From assembly GCA_002381765.1 (NCBI GenBank), contig DFXX01000116.1, positions 197 to 29,083 on the forward strand: a stretch of DNA of 28,887 bases, in the 5' to 3' direction. The notes below the pieces were generated by a model that saw only the letters and a program-made list of their open reading frames with translations, did not search any database and was not told where the DNA came from. Both the position numbers and the translations under genes were made by a program. Positions 23,901 to 28,887 of this stretch are shown piece by piece (the stretch's first letter is position 1; each line of letters begins with the position of its first letter). Source of the DNA: Bacteriovoracaceae bacterium UBA4097 (GTDB lineage: Bacteria > Bdellovibrionota > Bacteriovoracia > Bacteriovoracales > Bacteriovoracaceae).

Positions 23901-23946
23901 TTAGCTTTTCTGGGTGATAGTTAAGAGGAACGTGTGAGCTCTTCAT
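20932..23946 (-). CDS. gcvP: Glycine dehydrogenase (decarboxylating), P protein, GcvPA-GcvPB fused form
   Basis: A 1004-residue pyridoxal-phosphate enzyme, the P protein of the glycine cleavage system. It decarboxylates glycine and passes the aminomethyl group to lipoyl-GcvH. Residues 1-480 resemble the GcvPA subunit (FLGDG near 87, the TAYTPYQPERSQGTLQ segment, NASLYDRAT, REKATSNICSNQ). After a short Lys/Ala linker, residues 500-1004 resemble GcvPB: QEAPLIPRLMSEDIIAYYEKL, DGIYPLGSCTMKYNP, SAHGTNPATA, and the PLP lysine Lys745 in NNLHKTWTIPHGGGGPG. The PLGSCTMKYNP and IPHGGGGPG forms are those of the two-subunit enzyme. AAGGAAT lies 5 bp before the ATG. gcvT and gcvH are not in the window, so the gene is separate from them here. 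No glycine riboswitch is evident in the 141 bp upstream. Confidence 0.95.
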   Translation of the reverse strand: MKSSHVPLNYHPEKLKRELKPFYIGADEKDIQDMLKALGLSSLDDLYKHIAPDVKMTSVPMSKHMSYEELIAHVNDISKKNKIKTSFLGDGLPQFKVTDVVGPVCNIRGLTTAYTPYQPERSQGTLQTLWIYQSLLSQLTGFEAINASLYDRATCLFEAMNCALRLVKESTTIIVANTIYPGDMEVLETQARETGLKIVKAPVNSQTGKMDVEGLKRLLNTTPQVAAVAFPQINNLGNLESVDEIVDLCSNNNVKSIAIVDPMLLGAGGLKAPVRFGTRGQGADMVVAEGQHLAIGPNFGGPGLGIFGIRYNDQDKISIRSTAGRYVGKTTDLKGRECKALILSTREQHIRREKATSNICSNQSFVATAAGASMLARGDEGFEETLKIARSLAEKAVYELTQFEGVELRFKATSFFNEFTLKIPVDASEFIQEASSAGIQVGVNVSNRHAEIQNENLLLMSFTDIHSEEDVNSLVEFFATKFNKTKQGAAAPKIQSVMMRQEAPLIPRLMSEDIIAYYEKLGKQNLSPDDGIYPLGSCTMKYNPYINDYAASLPGFTDVHPEAPIEDVQGSLEILFEIQEMFKAITGLPGVTTQPVAGAQGELVGLKMFQAYHRDRGEAQQRNVVIIPRSAHGTNPATATMAGYQSKVVDGQIIGIYTVEALSNGEMNLAQIKEFIKTDGHRVAGVMVTNPNTAGIFESQFKEMSALIHAVGGLVYMDGANMNAIAGIIDLNKLGVDAVHNNLHKTWTIPHGGGGPGDAIVAVSSRLLDYLPGIQVVQKNNRFELERPKKSVGSFHRHFGNFAHKVRAYTYIKALGSDGVRKMSQMAVLSARYLHHKLADHYPTLPAHAEGSPRMHEFILTLSPETFKKIEQSGTPKTNSIARIGKLFLDFGFHAPTVAFPEQFGLMLEPTETYSKKELDQFADVVKTILKLINEHPEVLQTVPHFTPIDRVDEVQANKNPILREKITARLPEIIPDRVNNEELRGSTPGDICELILKTHQASL

Positions 23947-24072
23947 ATTTATTCCTTGGCAAAAAACGGTATTTTATCCTCCCTATGGTAGTCAGTGAGA
24001 TGAGATTTGTTAAGGAATATGAACATGAAATGCGGTCAGTCAAAATGATTAGCTAAACTTAAAATCCTGAGC

Positions 24073-24078
24073 TAGTAT
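24073..24078 (+). promoter_or_regulatory. Candidate -10 box close to the rsmJ start
   Basis: TAGTAT ends 9 bp before the rsmJ ATG at 24088, and no Shine-Dalgarno sequence separates them. A very short or absent leader would result. The -35 region shows no good match. Confidence 0.3.
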
Positions 24079-24087
24079 CCCAGTTTC

Positions 24088-24849
24088 ATGGCATTAAAGT
24101 TTATTAAAGCAGGCGAGGAGGTCTCTCCCCCTGAAAATACCCAGAAGCTCTCTGAGTTTGCCCTATCCAGTGGATGGGAGCTCCTGTTTGAATGGCGAAA
24201 TGGCCAACCCTGGCTTCATTCCGATCAAAAAGGTGAGAGGCCAATTGGTCTGGAACTGGACCGTGAACTGGATCGTCACCTTAACTATTTTAAAAAAAGC
24301 TCACTTCATAAAGAGCTTCTGGCCCGGGCCATTGGAATTAAGGGGAGCTATCGCCCGCGGGTTCTGGATCTCACCGCTGGGCTATTAGGAGATTCCCTGC
24401 TTCTGTTAGCGATGGGGTGCGAGGTCACCGCCATTGAGAGGCATCCCGTAGTCTCCTTTCTGATTCAAACAGCTCTTAAGAATGCAGAGCATCCTCTCTT
24501 AAAAAACTTCACATTTATCGAAGACGATGCTCTTTCGTTTTTAGAGGCCCCCCCAAATTCTTCCTGGGACGCCCTCTATTATGATCCTATGTTTGAAGAT
24601 GCTAATGAGAAGACCCTCCCCCGAAAAGAGATGCGGATATTCCGAGGACTGGTTGGTGAGGATGCCGACGCCCTGAAAGTCTTTGAGCTCGCCCTCAATA
24701 AAAAACCTAAACGTCTAGTCGTAAAACGTCCCCGACTCTCTCGCACCATCTCGAGCGAGACCCCTTTGCAATATATTGGTAAGGCCACAAGATATGATGT
24801 GTATTTGGCCCAAAACCATGGCCCTAACGAGTCAAATCACATAAAGTGA
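24088..24849 (+). CDS. rsmJ: 16S rRNA (guanine-1516-N2)-methyltransferase
   Basis: A 253-residue SAM-dependent rRNA methyltransferase of the RsmJ (YhiQ) family, acting on G1516 of 16S rRNA. Motif I is VLDLTAGLLGDSLLLLAMGCEVTAIERHP, as in RsmJ. The catalytic motif is YYDPMFED, followed by the family-specific RKEMRIFRGLVGEDADA and RLVVKRPRLS. The substrate-proximal LGLxLD-like segment appears as IGLELDRELDRHL. The ATG at 24088 has no clear ribosome binding site, so translation may be leaderless or weak. The gene is divergent from gcvP (141 bp between) and is followed after 24 bp by the PfkB-family kinase gene, then asnS, probably as one operon. Confidence 0.88.
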   Translation: MALKFIKAGEEVSPPENTQKLSEFALSSGWELLFEWRNGQPWLHSDQKGERPIGLELDRELDRHLNYFKKSSLHKELLARAIGIKGSYRPRVLDLTAGLLGDSLLLLAMGCEVTAIERHPVVSFLIQTALKNAEHPLLKNFTFIEDDALSFLEAPPNSSWDALYYDPMFEDANEKTLPRKEMRIFRGLVGEDADALKVFELALNKKPKRLVVKRPRLSRTISSETPLQYIGKATRYDVYLAQNHGPNESNHIK

Positions 24850-24873
24850 ACGGGTTCAATTTTAGGAGCTCCC

Positions 24874-25875
24874 ATGACGAAAAAGTATGACTTGTATGCC
24901 ATCGGTAACGCTTTGGTGGATATGGAATTTGAAGTCCAGGATGAATTCTTCATCAAACATGGAATCGATAAGGGTCTTATGACTCTGGTAGATGAAGAGA
25001 GACAAAACACGCTCCTAAAAGCCTTGGATGGTACACCAACTAAACAGCAGTGTGGTGGATCGGCCGCTAATACAGTGATTGCCAATGCCCAGTTTGGGGG
25101 CAAGAGCTTCTATTCTTGTAAAATTGCTAATGATCCTATTGGGAATTTCTACTTTCAAAATCTCCACAATAATGGAGTCGATTCCAATCTTGAGCATCAA
25201 AAGCGGGAAGATGGGATCACGGGTAAGTGCCTAGTTATGGTGACTCCTGATGCTGAAAGAACCATGAATACCTTTCTAGGAATCACCTCAACTTTGAGTA
25301 AAAACGAAGTGGATGCTGAGGCCATAAAAAATTCTAAATATATGTATATGGAAGGCTATCTAGTGGCCTCACCAACGGGACTTGAGGCAGCGGTGGAAGC
25401 CAGAAAGATCGCTAAAGAGAATGGAGTGAAGACCGCTCTTACTTTCTCCGATGTTAATATGGTGAAGTTCTTTAAAGCAGGGCTCGCCGAGATGATCGGG
25501 GATGGAATTGATCTCTTATTCTGTAATGAATCTGAAGCTCTTGCCTATACCGAAACCAGTGACATCAAAGTTGCCCGTGAAAAATTAAAAGAAATAAGCA
25601 AAACTTTTGTTATCACGATGGGAGAAAATGGGGCTATCATCTTTGATGGGGACACCTATATAGATATCGAGCCTTATCCGGTTCAAGCAGTGGATTCAAA
25701 TGGCGCAGGAGATATGTACGCCGGATCATTCCTCTATGGATTGACCCATGGCCACTCTTACGCTTCCTCAGGAAAGCTTGCTTCCCTGGCCGCGAGTAAA
25801 GTGGTCTCCCAGTATGGGCCACGCCTAAAGTGGCATGAAATGCAAAAAATCAAAGCACAGGTCTTTGGCGAATAA
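24874..25875 (+). CDS. PfkB-family sugar/nucleoside kinase, adenosine kinase-like
   Basis: A 333-residue ribokinase-fold (PfkB) kinase. The first signature is visible as CGGSAANTVIANAQFGGKSFYSCKI, the second as DSNGAGDMYAGSFLYGL with the catalytic base Asp in GAGD. The N-terminal YDLYAIGNALVDMEFEV and the NGAGDM(Y/F)AG form match a large bacterial group usually annotated adenosine kinase, so phosphorylation of adenosine or another nucleoside or sugar with ATP is likely. Ribokinase or 2-keto-3-deoxygluconate kinase specificity cannot be excluded. GGAG lies 6 bp before the ATG. Placed between rsmJ and asnS with short gaps (24 and 12 bp), it looks like an operon member without obvious functional link. 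Confidence 0.9.
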   Translation: MTKKYDLYAIGNALVDMEFEVQDEFFIKHGIDKGLMTLVDEERQNTLLKALDGTPTKQQCGGSAANTVIANAQFGGKSFYSCKIANDPIGNFYFQNLHNNGVDSNLEHQKREDGITGKCLVMVTPDAERTMNTFLGITSTLSKNEVDAEAIKNSKYMYMEGYLVASPTGLEAAVEARKIAKENGVKTALTFSDVNMVKFFKAGLAEMIGDGIDLLFCNESEALAYTETSDIKVAREKLKEISKTFVITMGENGAIIFDGDTYIDIEPYPVQAVDSNGAGDMYAGSFLYGLTHGHSYASSGKLASLAASKVVSQYGPRLKWHEMQKIKAQVFGE

Positions 25876-25887
25876 TAAAGAGGTTTT

Positions 25888-27282
25888 ATGAGCGAGTATT
25901 TGTTAATTAAGAAAGTCTTTGAATCACGTCCTATAGAGCAAACCATCACGGTTCGTGGATGGATTAAGTCTCTTCGAAATTCTAAAAAATTCTCTTTCAT
26001 GGTTCTTAACGATGGCACGACACAGAAAGATCTGCAGATCGTGGTGGATGCCACTCTCGCTAACTACGAAGAAGTGGCCAAACTCACCATGGGCTCATCG
26101 GTTGAAGTTGAAGGACTCATCGTGGCCTCTCAAGGTAAGCAGCCTTTAGAGATGCAGGCAAAGACCATTAATATTTATTGCGTAAACGGCGAGGATTATC
26201 CTCTTCAGAAAAAAGAAACATCACTCGAGTATTTAAGAGAGATTGCTCACTTGCGCTCTCGCACCAATACTTTCTCATCGGTCTTTCGCCTTCGTCATGA
26301 ACTGGCCCAGGCAACTCATGAGTTTTTCACTAAAGAGAGCTTTGCATATCTGCATACTCCTATCATCACGGCTTCAGATGCTGAGGGCGCGGGAGAGATG
26401 TTCCGGATTTCTACGCTAAATCTCGATAAGCTTCCACGGGATGATAAGGCAAAGATCGATTTCACTAAGGACTATTTTGGAAGAGAAACCTTCCTTTCGG
26501 TTTCAGGCCAGCTTGAGGCTGAAACCTTTGCCGTAGGAGGACTTGGTCGCGTTTATACCTTCGGTCCAACTTTTAGATCGGAGAATTCAAACACCGCTCG
26601 GCATCTGTCAGAATTTTGGATGGTAGAGCCAGAAGCCGCTTTCTTCACCCTGGAAGATAATGCAAAACTCGCCACTCAATATGTGAAGCATCTTATTCAA
26701 AGGGCCATCGAGAAGTGCCCGGACGAGCTTGAGTTTCTCGCTAACCGGTACGCTCCAGAAAATCTAAAGACCATTGAGCACGTCATGAACTCACCTTTTG
26801 AGACCGTGACCTATACTAATGCCGTAGAGATTTTAACAGAAGTCTCTAAAACTCATAAGTTCGATTTTCCAGTTTCATGGGGAATGGATCTTCAAACCGA
26901 GCATGAGCGCTTCCTCGCTGAACAGTACTTCAAACGACCAACTATCGTGACCGATTATCCTAAAGAGATTAAGTCCTTCTATATGAAGCAAAATGCCGAT
27001 GGCAAAACTGTTCGCGCTATGGATGTTCTGGTTCCAGGCGTGGGTGAGCTGATCGGGGGATCTCAGCGGGAAGATAACTATGAGAAGCTAATTGCTCGCA
27101 TGGAAGAGCTCAAGATGGATACCAAAAATTACTGGTGGTATCTTGATCTTCGTAAATACGGCTCAGTTCCTCACTCGGGCTTTGGTCTAGGTTTTGAGAG
27201 AGCTGTTATGTATATCTCAGGCATGAGCAATATCCGAGATGTGATTCCGTTTCCAAGAACGCCGAAGAATGCTGAGTTCTAA
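25888..27282 (+). CDS. asnS: Asparagine-tRNA ligase
   Basis: A 464-residue class IIb aminoacyl-tRNA synthetase that charges tRNA-Asn. The N-terminal OB-fold anticodon-binding domain starts with ITVRGWIKSLRNSKKFSFMVLNDGT. The catalytic domain has motif 2 in YTFGPTFRSENSNTARHLSEFWMVEPE and motif 3 in GFGLGFERAVMYISGM, ending SNIRDVIPFPRTP. The 'TASDAEGAGEMF' loop and length are those of AsnRS rather than AspRS, which is longer and has a GAD insert. AGAGG lies 5 bp before the ATG. It is the third gene of the rsmJ-kinase-asnS run. Its stop is 2 bp from the stop of the opposing antiporter gene, with no terminator between. Confidence 0.97.
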   Translation: MSEYLLIKKVFESRPIEQTITVRGWIKSLRNSKKFSFMVLNDGTTQKDLQIVVDATLANYEEVAKLTMGSSVEVEGLIVASQGKQPLEMQAKTINIYCVNGEDYPLQKKETSLEYLREIAHLRSRTNTFSSVFRLRHELAQATHEFFTKESFAYLHTPIITASDAEGAGEMFRISTLNLDKLPRDDKAKIDFTKDYFGRETFLSVSGQLEAETFAVGGLGRVYTFGPTFRSENSNTARHLSEFWMVEPEAAFFTLEDNAKLATQYVKHLIQRAIEKCPDELEFLANRYAPENLKTIEHVMNSPFETVTYTNAVEILTEVSKTHKFDFPVSWGMDLQTEHERFLAEQYFKRPTIVTDYPKEIKSFYMKQNADGKTVRAMDVLVPGVGELIGGSQREDNYEKLIARMEELKMDTKNYWWYLDLRKYGSVPHSGFGLGFERAVMYISGMSNIRDVIPFPRTPKNAEF

Positions 27283-27284
27283 TT

Positions 27285-28790
27285 TCAAACATATCTTTCT
27301 TTTAGGGCCTTGAAGTATCTCCTCCTAGGGGGAGGTACTTTGGGAACCCATAAGAGTTCCACAAAATCGGCCAAAGAATCATCGTCGGCCATAATCGAAA
27401 TTTTATCTCCAGCTCTAAGAGGTGTGCTTCCTCGAGGAATAATCACACTTCCATTTCTTTCGATGGCCACGATCAAGACCTTATTATGAGGCAGTCCGAG
27501 TTCAATGATCGTCTTATTCACGATGGGAGAGCTCTCAGGCACATCGACCGTCACGATATCGTTTAAGAGACCCGGAGTTGAGGAGTGATTGGTTTCATCC
27601 GCACTACTAGGCCCGTTGACCTTTAAGAGCTTAGCGATAAAGGAAATGGAAGTGCCCTGGATAATGAGTGAAGTCACGGCAATAAAGAAAACGAGATTTA
27701 ATATAAGACCTGTGCGATCGATGCCTGCAACCAATGGATAGGTTGCCATAACCACTGGCACTGAACCCCGAAGACCTACCCAAGAAATCAGAAGCTTCTC
27801 TCGAAGATTAAGATTGGAGAAGGCGAGAGATATGAAGACACTGATGGGACGGGCCAGAAGAATCATGAAGCTCGCAATAAGAAAGCCGGAGTTAGAGACG
27901 TCGATCACTCGACTAGGATAAATCAGGAGTCCCAGAGTCAGGAGCATTACACTTTGCATAAGCCAGGAAATCCCATCATGCATAAGGGAGAGAGACTTCT
28001 TGAAGACAAAGGAGTGATTTCCCAAAACTACACCTGCCACATAGACCGCGAGAAAGCCGTTCCCGTCCACATTTTGGGTAATGGAATAAATAAAAATCAC
28101 CACGGCGATGGACATCACTGTATAGAGACCTTCGATCTGAAGTTTCACATGATTAAACAGCCAGACTAAAATCTTACCGGCATAAAAACCAATCAGTCCT
28201 CCCACGATCATCTGCTTAAATAACAGGGGAATCATACTGACAAAACCCAGATCTGGATTCTGCATCATCTGAAGGATAGTGGTAGTTAAAAAGACTGCCA
28301 TGGGATCATTGGATCCACTCTCAAGTTCTAAGAGGGGCTTCAGGGGCCCTTTGAGATGAATATTCTTTGAACGCAAAACGGTAAAGACCGCCCCAGCATC
28401 GGTGGAGGAGACAATGGCGCCGATGAGATAGCTCTCCATTAGGGGGAAGTGGAGCACATAATGCATGAAGGAGCCCATGAGTAGACAAGTTAGCATGACT
28501 CCCAGTGTGGAGAGCGCGATACCTGTTTTCATTACGGGTTTAATGGCACTCCACTTGGTATCAAGACCACCGGAGAAAAGAATATAAGTAAGAGCGATGA
28601 TACCTAAGGACTGCGTGGTGAGCGCATCATTAAATTCAATACGCCCGATGCCCTCGCTTCCAGCAAGAATTCCCACGCCTAAGAATACCACTAAGGTAGG
28701 AATGCCTAATCGACTTGTTGCCTTACTCGCTACAACGCAGAGGATGAGAAGGGTAGCGGCTCCAAGTAACTGTACTTCTATTGAGGACAT
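27285..28790 (-). CDS. NhaP2-like potassium(sodium)/proton antiporter with TrkA-C domain
   Basis: A 501-residue inner-membrane monovalent cation/proton antiporter of the CPA1 family, closest in plan to NhaP2 (CvrA). About 12-13 hydrophobic segments fill residues 1-385. Signature stretches are LILFSGGLDTKW (seen as YILFSGGLDTKWSAI), GAIVSSTDAGAVF, LLELESGSNDPMAVFLTTT with the ion-binding Asp, GNGFLAVYVAGVVLGN and SWVGLRGSVPVVMATYPL. The cytoplasmic tail holds a TrkA-C (RCK C-terminal) domain at about 405-485, a nucleotide-binding regulatory module. It lacks the further C-terminal domain of E. coli NhaP2. GGTGG about 8 bp before the ATG is a weak ribosome binding site. Potassium export and pH homeostasis is the inferred role. 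Confidence 0.9.
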   Translation of the reverse strand: MSSIEVQLLGAATLLILCVVASKATSRLGIPTLVVFLGVGILAGSEGIGRIEFNDALTTQSLGIIALTYILFSGGLDTKWSAIKPVMKTGIALSTLGVMLTCLLMGSFMHYVLHFPLMESYLIGAIVSSTDAGAVFTVLRSKNIHLKGPLKPLLELESGSNDPMAVFLTTTILQMMQNPDLGFVSMIPLLFKQMIVGGLIGFYAGKILVWLFNHVKLQIEGLYTVMSIAVVIFIYSITQNVDGNGFLAVYVAGVVLGNHSFVFKKSLSLMHDGISWLMQSVMLLTLGLLIYPSRVIDVSNSGFLIASFMILLARPISVFISLAFSNLNLREKLLISWVGLRGSVPVVMATYPLVAGIDRTGLILNLVFFIAVTSLIIQGTSISFIAKLLKVNGPSSADETNHSSTPGLLNDIVTVDVPESSPIVNKTIIELGLPHNKVLIVAIERNGSVIIPRGSTPLRAGDKISIMADDDSLADFVELLWVPKVPPPRRRYFKALKERYV

Positions 28791-28816
28791 TAATTAACCA
28801 CCATCATCAAAATTTT

Positions 28817-28845
28817 GCCCGCGGGCCTTGGTTTATTATGACCAA
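28817..28845. repeat. Palindrome and small hairpin upstream of the antiporter gene
   Basis: GCCCGCGGGC (28817-28826) is a perfect 10-bp palindrome of unusually high GC for this region. It is followed by TTGGT (28828-28832) paired with ACCAA (28841-28845). Both lie in the 97 bp beyond the antiporter start. They could be an operator or part of an untranslated leader, and nothing else in this stretch is recognisable. Confidence 0.35.
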
Positions 28846-28887
28846 CTCAACATGATGCTTAAATTTAAGAGTACATAAATTTATTGC

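Noticed and set aside
24025..24048. A 7-codon reading frame with a well-placed AAGGAA in the gcvP-rsmJ intergenic region, possibly a leader peptide for rsmJ
   Set aside because: Too short to support, no regulatory codons or attenuator hairpin follow it, and a -10-like box lies downstream of it, so it may not be on the rsmJ transcript.
23947..24087. Glycine riboswitch upstream of gcvP
   Set aside because: The 141-bp region is AT-rich and shows no tandem aptamer-like paired structure or conserved core. The gcvP start has a simple ribosome binding site.
1..28887. CRISPR arrays, tRNA or rRNA genes, insertion sequences
   Set aside because: No regularly spaced repeats, no cloverleaf-like intergenic sequence and no transposase motifs were found. 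Intergenic space is too small for most of these.

Overview
This 28.9 kb window is an ordinary-looking, densely packed bacterial chromosome segment of low-to-middling GC. It has 24 protein genes, no RNA genes, no insertion sequences and no CRISPR array. The longest gap between genes is under 150 bases. The gene content points to a Gram-negative bacterium with an outer membrane (OprO/P-type porin, MltA-type lytic transglycosylase). The mix of tandem secreted HExxH proteases, many sensor kinases and a housekeeping set with strong Shine-Dalgarno sites and GNRA/UUCG-capped terminators fits the Bdellovibrionota (Bacteriovorax/Peredibacter-like predators). That placement is an inference, not something the sequence proves.

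Layout, left to right. The 3' end of fusA (EF-G) and its terminator open the window. Next is a probable operon of a LysR regulator, a CCA tRNA nucleotidyltransferase-like enzyme and a GNAT acetyltransferase (408-3027). An MltA-porin pair with its own sigma-70-type promoter follows (3038-5460), facing a Nif3-family gene whose stop codon overlaps that of the porin. fbaA and an AEC permease lead to three tandem paralogues of a secreted zinc metalloprotease (8428-11300), the most distinctive locus here. A BON-domain protein then converges on prfC (RF3).

The centre (13736-20834) is a signalling block. A 7-TM-like histidine kinase converges on a four-gene minus-strand operon: a 1038-residue membrane GAF hybrid kinase with three receiver domains, CheR, a receiver-less CheB, and a REC-HisKA-HATPase protein. 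No chemoreceptor, CheA or CheW lies in the window, so CheR/CheB may modify something other than a classical MCP, possibly the Glu/Gln-rich coiled coil of the hybrid kinase. This is an inference.

The right part holds a single-chain glycine decarboxylase that looks like a GcvPA-GcvPB fusion, a divergent operon rsmJ - PfkB-family kinase - asnS, and an NhaP2-like cation/proton antiporter on the opposite strand. Translation genes (fusA, cca, prfC, rsmJ, asnS) are scattered through the window.

Two window-wide patterns stand out. All four convergent gene junctions have stop codons that overlap by exactly 4 bp (three cases) or lie 2 bp apart (one case), with no room for a terminator. In contrast, several same-strand junctions carry strong hairpin terminators, three of which share a GGCC-containing stem.
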